Shown here piece after piece: positions 35,644-45,186 of a DNA stretch of 64,000 bases (within the stretch, counting starts at the first letter, position 1; each line of letters starts with the position of its first letter). The stretch lies in NCBI RefSeq assembly GCF_015221875.1, contig NZ_JACYGY010000002.1:479573-543572 (forward strand), written 5' to 3'. The DNA is from Dyadobacter subterraneus. GTDB taxonomy: Bacteria > Bacteroidota > Bacteroidia > Cytophagales > Spirosomataceae. The position numbers and the translations under genes are program-made. The notes under the pieces are model-generated. The model worked only from the letters and a program-made list of their open reading frames with translations, did no database searches and was not told the DNA's origin.

Positions 35644-36603
35644 ATGAGTTTATTTGGGTTTTTTTCAAAAGAAAAAAAAGAGACATTAGACAAAGGTCTC
35701 GAAAAAACCAAAGATAGTTTCTTCGGCAAACTCTCACGTGCAATAGTAGGAAAAACAACTATTGACGAAGAAGTGCTCGACGAACTTGAAGATATCCTTG
35801 TAAGTTCTGATGTAGGTGTTGAAACAACCGTAAAAATTATCAAGCGTATTGAAGAGCGTGTTGCTAGAGATAAATACGCAACGACGGCTGAGCTTGATAT
35901 TATTTTACGGGAAGAAATCGCATCATTGCTTACAGAAAATAAATCTGTTGACGTAACCGACAGTTTTGAAACGGAACATTTGCCAAAACCATATGTAATT
36001 ATGGTAGTCGGTGTAAATGGCGTGGGAAAAACGACTACAATTGGAAAGCTTGCACATCAATTCCATTCCCGTGGACATAAAGTTGTGTTAGGTGCGGCGG
36101 ATACTTTCCGTGCAGCGGCTGTTGAACAATTAAAACTTTGGGGAAAACGTGTTGATGTTCCTGTGATTGATCATGGAATGAATACAGATCCTTCGGCGGT
36201 TGCCTATGACGCTTTAAAACGCGGTATGGAAATCAATGCGGATGTGATCATTATTGATACCGCCGGAAGATTACATACCAAAGTTAATCTGATGAACGAG
36301 CTTTCGAAAATCAAGCGCGTGATGCAGAAAATTATTCCTGATGCACCGCATGAAGTTTTACTGGTTTTGGATGGAAGTACGGGACAAAATGCTGTAATTC
36401 AGGCCCGTGAATTTACAAAGGTTGCAGAAATTTCAGCTTTGGCTATTACGAAATTAGACGGAACAGCGAAGGGCGGCGTGGTAATCGGCATCTCTGACGA
36501 ATTCAAAATTCCAATCAAATATATTGGTGTAGGAGAAAAAATGGAAGATTTACAGGTTTTTGACCGGAGTGAATTTGTTGATTCTTTGTTTAAAAAGATT
36601 TAG
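35644..36603 (+). CDS. ftsY: Signal recognition particle receptor FtsY
   Basis: 319 residues. A short N domain is followed by the SRP GTPase G domain: P-loop VVGVNGVGKTTTIGKL, ADTFRAAAVEQL, DTAGRLHTK, and TKLDGTAKGG. It docks SRP-ribosome complexes at the SecYEG translocon. As in many Bacteroidota the acidic A domain is nearly absent. Confidence 0.97.
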   Translation: MSLFGFFSKEKKETLDKGLEKTKDSFFGKLSRAIVGKTTIDEEVLDELEDILVSSDVGVETTVKIIKRIEERVARDKYATTAELDIILREEIASLLTENKSVDVTDSFETEHLPKPYVIMVVGVNGVGKTTTIGKLAHQFHSRGHKVVLGAADTFRAAAVEQLKLWGKRVDVPVIDHGMNTDPSAVAYDALKRGMEINADVIIIDTAGRLHTKVNLMNELSKIKRVMQKIIPDAPHEVLLVLDGSTGQNAVIQAREFTKVAEISALAITKLDGTAKGGVVIGISDEFKIPIKYIGVGEKMEDLQVFDRSEFVDSLFKKI

Positions 36604-36630
36604 TCGTCATCAGATAAATTTTTATCTTTG
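36599..36630 (+). promoter_or_regulatory. Promoter and overlapping palindromic operator of the toxin-antitoxin pair
   Basis: TTTA (36599-36602, three of four of the -33 box), 20 nt, then TATCTTTG (36623-36630). The palindrome AGATAAA-tt-TTTATCT (36612-36627) covers the -7 box, a position suited to autorepression by the antitoxin complex. The antitoxin ATG comes three bases after the -7 box. Confidence 0.5.
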
Positions 36631-36633
36631 ATT

Positions 36634-36798
36634 ATGGGCAAATTAAAAACTTCAAAAAATAGTCTTGTAGTTCAAGGTCCATCCATGAACGAAGATGAAT
36701 TTAAGGGTATGATTAAAGAGGCTGAAAAAGGCCCATTTTATACTATTCAGCAGGCTTCAGAACGTATAAATAATTGGAAGACGAAATACTCGAAGTAG
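36634..36798 (+). CDS. Putative type II antitoxin
   Basis: 54 residues, MGKLKTSKNSLVVQGPSMNE and on to NWKTKYSK. It has a short N-terminal strand that could form a ribbon-helix-helix-like DNA-binding arm, then an acidic helix (MNEDEFKGMIKEAEKG) and a helical tail. It overlaps the toxin gene by 25 nt. No database family was recalled; identification rests on size, position and overlap. Confidence 0.6.
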   Translation: MGKLKTSKNSLVVQGPSMNEDEFKGMIKEAEKGPFYTIQQASERINNWKTKYSK

Positions 36799-37106
36799 TA
36801 ATTAGCGAGCAGTCTTTGCTAAGCCTTGAAGAAATATTCATGTATGGGATTGAAACCTTTTCACATGCTTCTGCAAGCATTTTTATCGATGAATTAAATC
36901 TGCAAATTCAATCTTTGTCCAAAGACTATTTACATCATCCGGAATGCCGGTATCTGGCAACAAAGTCAAAAAAGTATAGAAATATTCGTTGTGGAAGCTA
37001 TCTGGTGATCTATAAGATTACCATGGTTAGAGTTGAAGTATTGAATATTATTCACGCTAGCAGAAGTATTTCCAGAATAAAAGCAACCCGAAAAATTAAA
37101 ATATAA
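36774..37106 (+). CDS. RelE/ParE-family toxin
   Basis: 110 residues beginning at TTG 36774; no in-frame ATG lies before residue 23. The ParE/RelE fold is suggested by VVISEQSLLSLEEIF, the LSKDYLHHPECRYL turn, KYRNIRCGSYLVIYKI and the closing VLNIIHASR. Such toxins inhibit gyrase (ParE) or cleave mRNA on ribosomes (RelE). Which one applies cannot be told here. The module sits between ftsY and rimO, a typical insertion in core synteny. Confidence 0.75.
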   Translation: MEDEILEVVISEQSLLSLEEIFMYGIETFSHASASIFIDELNLQIQSLSKDYLHHPECRYLATKSKKYRNIRCGSYLVIYKITMVRVEVLNIIHASRSISRIKATRKIKI

Positions 37107-37284
37107 TATCTCCGAAATAAATAAATCTCGAGAACTAAACTATTCTATCGCCTGATAGAAATTGCTATTCAATTTTTCACGAACTTTGCACCCCGTTTGA
37201 CCGTTCATTATCAACTACTTCACAGGAAACTTTTCTGACTTCCGGTTGTGTAATGAATTACTATTCAATAAAAATTAATAGCTA

Positions 37285-37305
37285 AAAGCTAACGGCCGAT
37301 AGCTA
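37285..37305 (+). repeat. Copy 2 of the small dispersed intergenic repeat
   Basis: The second copy of the element at 12396-12416 (19 of 21 positions identical, opposite orientation). It ends six nt before the rimO start, so it occupies the rimO ribosome-binding region. An extra AGCT unit (TAATAGCT) precedes it. Confidence 0.6.
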
Positions 37306-37311
37306 CATCCT

Positions 37312-38622
37312 ATGAAAACCAAAGGAATACGTACAAATAAAGTAAATATTGTCACGCTTGGTTGCTCAAAAAACCTGGTTGACTCAGAAGTTTTATATAC
37401 CCAGTTAAAGGGAAACGGATTCGATGTTACGCACGAATCAAAAAAGGATAATTCCCAGATTGTAGTGATCAATACATGTGGCTTTATTGATAATGCAAAA
37501 GAAGAATCCATCAACACGATTCTTCGTTATGCTGATGCAAAAGCGGCCGGGATTGTTGATAAAGTATATGTAACAGGATGTCTATCGCACCGTTATAAAG
37601 ACGAACTTTCTGTTGAAATTCCTACCGTAGATGCTTGGTTTGGTACCAATGAACTTCCACGTTTGCTTAAAACACTGAAAGCAGATTACAAGCATGAGCT
37701 TGTTGGCGAACGTCTGCTTACCACACCTACGCATTATGCTTATTTGAAAATTGCAGAAGGCTGCGACAGACCTTGCAGTTTTTGTGCTATTCCAATCATG
37801 CGTGGAGGTCACGTTTCACGCCCGATTGATGAATTGGTAAAAGAAGCAAAATCCTTGGCCAAACGTGGTACCAAAGAATTAATCCTGATCGCTCAGGATC
37901 TTACTTACTATGGTCTGGATATTTACAAAAAAAGGAATTTATCCGATCTAATGGCTCAACTTTCTGATGTTGAAGGCATTGAGTGGATCAGATTACAGTA
38001 CGCATACCCCGCAGGTTTTCCAATGGATGTTCTGGATGTAATGAAAGAACGCAGTAATATCTGTAAATATCTTGATATGCCATTGCAATCTGGTTCTTCG
38101 GAAATTTTGAAATCAATGCGCAGAGGAATTTCACGTGAGAAAACGGAATCTTTGATTTATTCTATCCGTGAAAAACTACCAGAAATAACATTGCGTACGA
38201 CATTGATCGTTGGCCACCCGGGAGAAACCGAAGCACTTTTTGATGAAACATATGAGTTCGTTGAAAAAATGCGTTTTGACCGTTTGGGAGCTTTCCAGTA
38301 TTCGCATGAAGACAATACGCATTCTTACACAATGCCTGATGATATTCCTGCTGAAATCAAGCAAGAACGTGCAGATGCGATCATGGAATTACAGCAAGGA
38401 ATTTCTTTTGAATTAAATCAACAGAAAATCGGTAATACTTATAAAGTTCTTTTTGACCGTGTTGAAGGTGGACATTTTATCGGCCGCACAGAATTCGATT
38501 CTCCGGAAGTTGATAATGAAGTGCTGGTTCCGGCAACTCAATATGTTCGTCTGGGAGATTTTGCCAATGTAAAAATTAATAACGCTGAGGAGTTTGATTT
38601 GTATGGGGATGTTGTTGTTTAA
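37312..38622 (+). CDS. rimO: Ribosomal protein S12 methylthiotransferase RimO
   Basis: 436 residues. The N-terminal MTTase domain carries cysteines in TLGCSKN, NTCGF and TGCL. The radical-SAM motif is EGCDRPCSFCAIP (C-x3-C-x2-C) and a TRAM domain closes the protein. GCSKNLVDSE is diagnostic of RimO rather than MiaB. It attaches a methylthio group to an aspartate of ribosomal protein uS12 using two [4Fe-4S] clusters. Confidence 0.96.
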   Translation: MKTKGIRTNKVNIVTLGCSKNLVDSEVLYTQLKGNGFDVTHESKKDNSQIVVINTCGFIDNAKEESINTILRYADAKAAGIVDKVYVTGCLSHRYKDELSVEIPTVDAWFGTNELPRLLKTLKADYKHELVGERLLTTPTHYAYLKIAEGCDRPCSFCAIPIMRGGHVSRPIDELVKEAKSLAKRGTKELILIAQDLTYYGLDIYKKRNLSDLMAQLSDVEGIEWIRLQYAYPAGFPMDVLDVMKERSNICKYLDMPLQSGSSEILKSMRRGISREKTESLIYSIREKLPEITLRTTLIVGHPGETEALFDETYEFVEKMRFDRLGAFQYSHEDNTHSYTMPDDIPAEIKQERADAIMELQQGISFELNQQKIGNTYKVLFDRVEGGHFIGRTEFDSPEVDNEVLVPATQYVRLGDFANVKINNAEEFDLYGDVVV

Positions 38623-38662
38623 TGATTCTTTCAAATAAATTTTTCATAATCTGGGTCTTTAC

Positions 38663-38670
38663 TAATTTTG
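38663..38670 (+). promoter_or_regulatory. Candidate -7 box for the DUF4293 gene
   Basis: TAATTTTG followed by CA, 34 nt before the ATG at 38705; a T run stands at the -33 position. Confidence 0.4.
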
Positions 38671-38704
38671 CACCTTATCTGCAAAACATTAATTACTACA
38701 AAAC

Positions 38705-39181
38705 ATGTTGCAACGCATCCAATCCATTTTTTTAGCCATTACGATTATAGGAATGGGCATTTTTGTTTCCTTTCCTGTTTGGACTAAGATAGCAGCCGCA
38801 GGAGATCAGCAGATTTCCCTGACAGCTCTCAAACTGACACATCAGATTAATCCGGTTCAGTCAAATATCGACTCCGTTCCATATTTATTGGTTCTTGCCA
38901 TCATCATTGCGGGAGTTGCCGCGTTCTCACTGGTTAAATTTCGTAACCGGGTTTTGCAGTCTGCTTTGTGCGCAGTTAATTCCATTTTGATGAGCACGCT
39001 TCTCGGACTTGTTATTTATTTAACTTTTTACAAAGCAGCCAAGTTATTTGATCCACAAATCCCTGGTGATTACACAATAGGATTTTACGGCCTGGTAGCT
39101 GCAATGCTTGCTAACGTGATGGCTAACCGTTACATCCGTAAGGATGAAAAAACCGTTCAGCAATCGAACCGTTTGAGATAA
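38705..39181 (+). CDS. DUF4293 integral membrane protein
   Basis: 158 residues, four predicted transmembrane helices (about 8-26, 60-78, 86-108, 122-142). The start MLQRIQSIFLAITIIGMGIF matches DUF4293, a Bacteroidota family of unknown function. Single gene with its own terminator. Confidence 0.85.
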   Translation: MLQRIQSIFLAITIIGMGIFVSFPVWTKIAAAGDQQISLTALKLTHQINPVQSNIDSVPYLLVLAIIIAGVAAFSLVKFRNRVLQSALCAVNSILMSTLLGLVIYLTFYKAAKLFDPQIPGDYTIGFYGLVAAMLANVMANRYIRKDEKTVQQSNRLR

Positions 39182-39202
39182 TTCTGAGAAAATAATTTCA
39201 AT

Positions 39203-39252
39203 AAAAAGGCTTGAAAAAAGAAAGCAAAACTTTCAATTTTCAAGCCTTTTTT
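39203..39252. terminator. Bidirectional terminator between DUF4293 and kdsD
   Basis: AAAAAGGCTTGAAAA (39203-39217) pairs with TTTTCAAGCCTTTTT across a 19-nt loop, flanked by A and T runs. Confidence 0.8.
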
Positions 39253-39270
39253 ATGTTCAATTTTCCTTGA

Positions 39271-40245
39271 CTATACTAAACCTTCGCGTAATAAATCGTG
39301 CAGATGGACAAATCCTTTGACAATATTTTCTTCAACCACTACAACGTGCGTAATACTTTTGGACTGCATAATTTCCAAAGCCTTCACTGCAAAATCCTCA
39401 GGATCAACACAAATTGGAGACGATGTCATAATATCACAAGCTTTCAAATGTAAAAGTTCTTCACCAGAATGCTGATTTAACATCCGTCTTAAATCTCCAT
39501 CCGTAATAATTCCAGCCATTTTTCCATCGGCATTATTGACAGCCGTCACACCAAGTCTTTTGGAAGTGATTTCCATAATAACCTGTTTTAACGTAGCATT
39601 TTCATCAACAATCGGAAGCGTATTGTTGGGATAAATATCACAGACTTTCAAATATAATCTTTTCCCCAATGCGCCGCCAGGATGATATTTTGCGAAATCC
39701 TGACGGGTAAAACCTCTGGCTTCAAGCAAACAAATTGCAAGTGCATCTCCCAAAGCCATTGATAATGTGGTACTCGTAGTCGGTGCCAAATTATGCGAAT
39801 CTGCTTCGGTCGGAGCGTATGCGTTCAAAATAAATTGCGCATGCTGGGCAAGGTAAGATTCAGTATTGCTGACCATCGCGATGATCGGAACTCCGGTCCG
39901 TTTCAACAGTGGAACAAGTACTTTTATTTCTGGCGTATCCCCGCTTTTTGATAAAACCATAACCACGTCATTATCCTGGATCATGCCCAAATCTCCATGA
40001 ATTGCGTCCGCAGCGTGCATAAATAATGCAGGAGTACCAGTAGAATTAAGCGTCGCAACAATTTTCTGTCCAACGATTGCACTTTTGCCAATTCCCGAAA
40101 CAACCACCCGGCCACCGGAATTTAAAATGGCATATACGCATTTTTCAAATTCGTCATCAATCCTTTCAACAAGATTCTGTAAAGCAATAGCTTCGTGCAG
40201 TATCACATTCTTTGCGATGGACTGAATATTTTTTATTAATTTCAA
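39271..40245 (-). CDS. kdsD: D-arabinose 5-phosphate isomerase (KdsD/KpsF)
   Basis: 324 residues: SIS domain with SGIGKSAIVGQKIVATLNSTG and the LSKSGDTPEI loop (the phosphate-binding serines), followed by two CBS domains (from about residue 205). It makes arabinose 5-phosphate, the first precursor of KDO for lipid A-core. The length and the CBS pair match KdsD/KpsF. Divergent from recQ, which I recall as a recurrent arrangement in the phylum. Confidence 0.93.
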   Translation of the reverse strand: MKLIKNIQSIAKNVILHEAIALQNLVERIDDEFEKCVYAILNSGGRVVVSGIGKSAIVGQKIVATLNSTGTPALFMHAADAIHGDLGMIQDNDVVMVLSKSGDTPEIKVLVPLLKRTGVPIIAMVSNTESYLAQHAQFILNAYAPTEADSHNLAPTTSTTLSMALGDALAICLLEARGFTRQDFAKYHPGGALGKRLYLKVCDIYPNNTLPIVDENATLKQVIMEITSKRLGVTAVNNADGKMAGIITDGDLRRMLNQHSGEELLHLKACDIMTSSPICVDPEDFAVKALEIMQSKSITHVVVVEENIVKGFVHLHDLLREGLV

Positions 40246-40338
40246 ATCTGAATTACAGTTTTATTGAGAACTAATTCCAATTATTAAGATCAAAGACAAA
40301 GATAGAGACTTTTGGGATATCCATTTTGTTGACAAAGT

Positions 40339-42549
40339 ATGGTAAAGCAGGTTGATAATGTCGTTTTAGACACATTAAAAGAAAGACTCAAAGAAATATT
40401 TGGTTACAGTCAGTTTCGGGGAGAGCAGGAGGTTATCATTCAAAATATTCTGCTTGGCAAAAATACTTTCGTTATTATGCCAACGGGAGCAGGAAAATCA
40501 CTTTGCTATCAATTGCCGGCATTGGTGACAGACGGTATGACGATTGTTATATCTCCACTTATTGCCCTTATGAAAAATCAGGTAGATCAGCTGACTGCAT
40601 TCGGGATTAACGCACAATTTCTTAATTCGACGCTGACGAAGGCGGAGATGACGAGAGTAAAAAACGATGCACTGGACGGAAGTTTGAAACTTCTTTACAT
40701 CGCACCGGAATCTTTGACAAAAGAAGAAAATCTTGAATTTCTGAAAAGAGTTAAAATTTCTTTTGTCGCTATTGACGAAGCGCATTGTATCTCTGAATGG
40801 GGACATGATTTCCGCCCGGAATATCGCCGCATTTACGGGATTATCGAAAACATTGGTAACCTGCCGATCATTGCGCTTACTGCTACTGCCACACCAAAAG
40901 TTCAGCAGGATATCCGTAAAAATTTACAAATGGAAGAAGCCGAGACTTTTAAGTCTTCCTTCAACCGTAAAAATCTTTATTATGAGATCCGCGCTAAAAA
41001 AGATACTAAAAAACAACTGATCCGCTACGTCCGTAACAACAAGGGCAAATCTGGGATTGTATATTGCCTGAGCCGTAAAACAGTTGAAGAAATTGCTGAA
41101 TTACTTTCTGTTAATGACGTAAAAGCACTTCCATACCACGCCGGCCTTGACAGCAATACGCGTATGGCCAACCAGGATGCTTTTTTGAATGAAGAAGTGG
41201 ACGTTATTGTGGCCACCATTGCATTCGGAATGGGAATTGACAAGCCGGATGTTCGTTTTGTAATTCATTACGATGTGCCAAAATCGCTGGAAGGATATTA
41301 TCAGGAAACGGGTCGTGCCGGTCGTGATGGTCTGGAAGGTAATTGTCTGATGTTTTACAGCTATGATGATATTCAGAAACTGGAAAAATTCAATAAGGAT
41401 AAAACGGTTACCGAACGCGATAACGCCCGCCATTTGCTGAATGAAATGGTAGCTTATTCAACGTTGGGTGTTTGCCGGAGAAGACAGCTTTTAAGTTACT
41501 TTGGTGAATATCTTGACAAGGATTGCGGTTTCTGCGACAATTGTATCAAACCAACAGAAAAAACAAAGGTTCAGGATGAAGTGGTTCTCGTACTTCGTGC
41601 CGTTCAACTTACCGAACAACGTTTTGATGGTGAACATATTACCGATCTGATCACTGCTACTGATAATCAATACGTCCGTAGTTACGAACATGACAAACTG
41701 GATGTTTTTGGAAAAGGCGTAGAATTGAATGAATCCCGTGATTACTGGATTTCAACAATTCGCCAGCTGGTGATTTTAAATTATCTTGAAAAAGATATTG
41801 AAAATTACGGCATTCTTAAAATTGGAGAAAAAGGTCTGAATTATATCAATGATCCATATCCGGTAACACTTTACAAAGACCACAACTTCGAAGAAGAAGA
41901 GGTAAAAGTGGAGGATGACAGTGCAGATTCAGCATCAGGCGGCAGCGCACATGCTTATGACGAAGCACTTTTGGGTATGTTGAAGGCGCTTCGTAAAAAA
42001 GTTGCCAAAGAAAAAGATCTTCCTCCTTACGTTATTTTCCAGGATCCGTCTCTGGAAGAAATGGCGACAACCTATCCTACCACACAACAGGAAATGGCGC
42101 AGATTAACGGCGTCGGGATGGGAAAAGTACAGAAATTCGGTCGCCAGTTCATTGATCTGATCACTCGTTATGTTGATGAAAATGATATTGAAACGGCGAA
42201 AGATGTTGTCATAAAATCAACGGTTAACAAATCCAAGATCAAGATTTTTATCATTCAGCAGGTTGATAGAAAAATTAGTCTGGACGAAATTGCCGATGTC
42301 AAGAATATGGCCCTTGGCGATGTTATTGAGGAAGTCGAACATATCTGTTACTCAGGCACCAAATTGAATCTTGACTACTACATCAATCAGGTGATTGACA
42401 AAGAACGTCAGCAGGATATTTATGATTACTTCATGAGTGCAGAAACAGATAATATCGCAGCAGCACTTGACGAATTCTCAGGCGACGATGTCAGCGAAGA
42501 GGAATTAAGACTCGTGCGAATTAAGTTTTTATCGGAATTGGCGAATTAA
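40339..42549 (+). CDS. recQ: ATP-dependent DNA helicase RecQ
   Basis: 736 residues. Helicase motifs: MPTGAGKSLCYQLPA (I), AIDEAHCISEWGHDFRPEYR (II and aromatic-rich loop), ALTATATP (III) and QETGRAGRDG (VI). The RQC zinc site has DCGFCDNC. An HRDC domain spans about 540-620 and a helical tail of about 110 residues extends beyond the usual E. coli length. It unwinds DNA 3' to 5' in recombination and fork repair. Confidence 0.96.
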   Translation: MVKQVDNVVLDTLKERLKEIFGYSQFRGEQEVIIQNILLGKNTFVIMPTGAGKSLCYQLPALVTDGMTIVISPLIALMKNQVDQLTAFGINAQFLNSTLTKAEMTRVKNDALDGSLKLLYIAPESLTKEENLEFLKRVKISFVAIDEAHCISEWGHDFRPEYRRIYGIIENIGNLPIIALTATATPKVQQDIRKNLQMEEAETFKSSFNRKNLYYEIRAKKDTKKQLIRYVRNNKGKSGIVYCLSRKTVEEIAELLSVNDVKALPYHAGLDSNTRMANQDAFLNEEVDVIVATIAFGMGIDKPDVRFVIHYDVPKSLEGYYQETGRAGRDGLEGNCLMFYSYDDIQKLEKFNKDKTVTERDNARHLLNEMVAYSTLGVCRRRQLLSYFGEYLDKDCGFCDNCIKPTEKTKVQDEVVLVLRAVQLTEQRFDGEHITDLITATDNQYVRSYEHDKLDVFGKGVELNESRDYWISTIRQLVILNYLEKDIENYGILKIGEKGLNYINDPYPVTLYKDHNFEEEEVKVEDDSADSASGGSAHAYDEALLGMLKALRKKVAKEKDLPPYVIFQDPSLEEMATTYPTTQQEMAQINGVGMGKVQKFGRQFIDLITRYVDENDIETAKDVVIKSTVNKSKIKIFIIQQVDRKISLDEIADVKNMALGDVIEEVEHICYSGTKLNLDYYINQVIDKERQQDIYDYFMSAETDNIAAALDEFSGDDVSEEELRLVRIKFLSELAN

Positions 42550-42613
42550 AATGCAATCCGGCAAGGATTTTGCCTGTATTGTTTTTGTTCGTTAAAATTA
42601 TTATTATCAGGTT

Positions 42614-43903
42614 ATGAATGTACTTATATTGGGATCAGGCGGACGTGAACACGCTTTTGCCTGGAAAATTGCCCAAAGCCCTCTTTGTGACAGTTTGTTT
42701 GTAGCGCCGGGAAACGCCGGCACCGCCAACGTGGCGACAAATATTCCAATTTCTTATAATGATTTTGATTCAGTTGCAAAAGCAGTTCTTGACAACAATA
42801 TTGAATTAGTGATTGTCGGTCCGGAAGAACCGCTCGTAAATGGAATCGTAGATTATTTTGAAAACCGGGCTGATCTTGCAAAAATCAAGATTATCGGACC
42901 AAATGCAGCCGGTGCCCAGCTTGAAGGAAGCAAGGATTTCTCGAAGCTGTTTATGCAGAAATATAATATTCCAACAGCTTCTTCCCGCACATTTACGGCA
43001 GAAACATTGGAAAGCGGTCTTGAATATATTGAAAACCATGCCTTACCAATTGTTCTCAAAGCAGATGGACTTGCAGCAGGAAAAGGTGTTATTATTGCTG
43101 AAAAACACAAGGATGCACAAATTGCGTTTACAGAGATGCTTGTTGACGGCAAATTTGGATCAGCAGGAAATAAAGTCGTAATTGAACAGTTTTTAAAAGG
43201 AATTGAACTTTCCGTATTTGTACTTTGTGATGGCGATCATTACAAAATTTTGCCAGAAGCAAAAGATTACAAAAGAATCGGCGAAAACGATACCGGGCTG
43301 AATACCGGAGGAATGGGAGCCGTTTCGCCCGTAGCATTTGCTGATGCCAATTTCCTTAGAAAAGTTGAAGAGAAAGTTGTAAAACCTACGCTTCAAGGAT
43401 TGAAAAGTGAAGGGATCAAATATGTAGGATTTATATTTATCGGTTTGATGAATATCAAAGGTGAGCCTTATGTCATTGAGTACAATGTGCGTATGGGTGA
43501 TCCGGAAACAGAAGTGGTTTTACCTCGTATACAATCTGATTTCCTGATACTTTTGGCAGCGACTGCAAAAGGTACTTTACAGGATATTGAAATGACGATT
43601 TCTCCACAAGTGGCTGTTACAACGGTACTTGTATCGGGTGGATATCCAGGAGACTATGAAAAAGGGAAAGTAATTTCCGGCAATGATAAGCTTGAAGATG
43701 TGTTTCTGTTTCATGCAGGAACCACATTTAATGCAAATACCGAAGTCGTGACAAATGGAGGCCGCGTGATGGTTTTGACCGGCGTAGCAAATTCCCTGGA
43801 AAATGCAGTCCGTAAATCTCAGCGCGCCGCGCAAGCGATTCAGTTTGAGGGAAAATATTTCAGACACGACATCGGTATGGATTTAATTCGTTATAACTCT
43901 TGA
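42614..43903 (+). CDS. purD: Phosphoribosylamine-glycine ligase (GARS)
   Basis: 429 residues with LILGSGGREHAFAWKI at the start, a central ATP-grasp domain (VLKADGLAAGKGVI) and the C-terminal GARS domain. It forms glycinamide ribonucleotide in step two of purine synthesis. It lies 64 nt after recQ and 15 nt before ricT, so it probably belongs to a transcript with ricT. Confidence 0.97.
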   Translation: MNVLILGSGGREHAFAWKIAQSPLCDSLFVAPGNAGTANVATNIPISYNDFDSVAKAVLDNNIELVIVGPEEPLVNGIVDYFENRADLAKIKIIGPNAAGAQLEGSKDFSKLFMQKYNIPTASSRTFTAETLESGLEYIENHALPIVLKADGLAAGKGVIIAEKHKDAQIAFTEMLVDGKFGSAGNKVVIEQFLKGIELSVFVLCDGDHYKILPEAKDYKRIGENDTGLNTGGMGAVSPVAFADANFLRKVEEKVVKPTLQGLKSEGIKYVGFIFIGLMNIKGEPYVIEYNVRMGDPETEVVLPRIQSDFLILLAATAKGTLQDIEMTISPQVAVTTVLVSGGYPGDYEKGKVISGNDKLEDVFLFHAGTTFNANTEVVTNGGRVMVLTGVANSLENAVRKSQRAAQAIQFEGKYFRHDIGMDLIRYNS

Positions 43904-43918
43904 TGAAGACGATGAACT

Positions 43919-45115
43919 ATGGGATGTGGATCATGTGCATCCGGCGGGTGCGGTACTAAAGAAGGATCGGCCGTCTCAGGATGTGGAAGCAATGGAACCT
44001 GTGGTACAGGTGGATGTAATAAAATGAACGTTTTCGACTGGCTCAGCCACATGGATGTGCCTGCAAGCCAGAAGTTTGACGTTGTTGAAGTTAAATTCAA
44101 AGGCGGAAGAAAAGAATATTTCCGTAATATAAATCAACTGGATTTTTTCACCGGCGACTATGTAGTTTGTGAAATGGCTTCTGGCCAGCATATAGGAACG
44201 ATTTCCTTACAGGGCGAGCTTGTACGCCTTCAGATGAAGCGTAAAAACGTTGCGATCAGTGATGACATTCATGTTATTTACCGGATTGCGAACGAAAAAG
44301 ATTTGGACAAACACACTCAGGCGATGGCACGTGAAATGCCTACGCTTTATCGTACACGGGAAATTATCCGTGAGATGAAACTGAATATGAAATTATCAGA
44401 CGTTGAATTTCAGTCGGATAATACCAAAACTACTTTTTACTATTCTTCCGAAGAACGTGTTGATTTCCGGGAATTGATCAAATCTCTGGCTTCTGAATTT
44501 AAGGTTCGGATTGAGATGCGGCAGATCAGCCTTCGTCAGGAAGCAAGCCGTTTAGGCGGACTAGGTTCTTGCGGACGGGAACTGTGCTGTTCAACCTGGC
44601 TTACCGATTTTAAAAATATCTCAACTTCGGCTGCACGTTATCAGAATCTTTCGCTGAATCCTGCAAAACTTTCAGGACAATGCGGACGATTAAAATGCTG
44701 TCTGAACTACGAACTGGAAACTTATATCGACGCTCTGCGTGATATTCCAACGGTAGATGTTCCCTTGAAAACAAAAAAAGGAACTGCGACGCTTCAAAAA
44801 ACCGACATTTTCAAAAAGATCATGTGGTTTGGTTTTGAAAAAGACACTAACTGGTATCCTGTTGCGATCGATAAGGTTCTTGAAATCATGGAACTGAATA
44901 AGAACAATGTGATTCCTGAATCACTTGAAATTCTGACTCCGGAACCTGAAAAGAAACTTGACAGAGGCGCTCAATCTTTGAATAGTGATCTTGCTAATCT
45001 GGATCGGAAATACAGCGAAGAACAGAAAAAGAAGAAAAAGAAGAAAAACAGGAACGGTAACAAAAACCGGGGAGCCAAGCCACCTCAGGCGGCAACACCT
45101 TCAAATCCTCAATAA
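43919..45115 (+). CDS. ricT: PSP1-domain protein RicT (YaaT)
   Basis: 398 residues. A glycine/cysteine-rich N-terminus (six cysteines at 3, 6, 11, 22, 28, 33) precedes the PSP1 domain, which carries GSCGRELCCSTW and GQCGRLKCCLNYE. In Bacillus, YaaT/RicT forms an iron-sulfur complex with RicA and RicF that promotes RNA maturation; the same chemistry is presumed here. The C-terminus is a lysine-rich disordered tail. The Cys-rich head is a Bacteroidota feature as far as I recall. In several Bacteroidota gldH follows; here anmK does. Confidence 0.88.
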   Translation: MGCGSCASGGCGTKEGSAVSGCGSNGTCGTGGCNKMNVFDWLSHMDVPASQKFDVVEVKFKGGRKEYFRNINQLDFFTGDYVVCEMASGQHIGTISLQGELVRLQMKRKNVAISDDIHVIYRIANEKDLDKHTQAMAREMPTLYRTREIIREMKLNMKLSDVEFQSDNTKTTFYYSSEERVDFRELIKSLASEFKVRIEMRQISLRQEASRLGGLGSCGRELCCSTWLTDFKNISTSAARYQNLSLNPAKLSGQCGRLKCCLNYELETYIDALRDIPTVDVPLKTKKGTATLQKTDIFKKIMWFGFEKDTNWYPVAIDKVLEIMELNKNNVIPESLEILTPEPEKKLDRGAQSLNSDLANLDRKYSEEQKKKKKKKNRNGNKNRGAKPPQAATPSNPQ

Positions 45116-45123
45116 AAATAAAG

Positions 45124-45165
45124 AAAATGAGCTGCAAAATCGATATTTTGCAGCTCATTTTCTTT
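45124..45165 (+). terminator. Strong terminator after ricT
   Basis: AAAATGAGCTGCAAAAT and its exact complement form a 17-bp stem with loop CGAT, ending in a T-rich tail (TTTTCTTTT). Confidence 0.9.
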
Positions 45166-45186
45166 TAAACCAAACCCAACACATTC

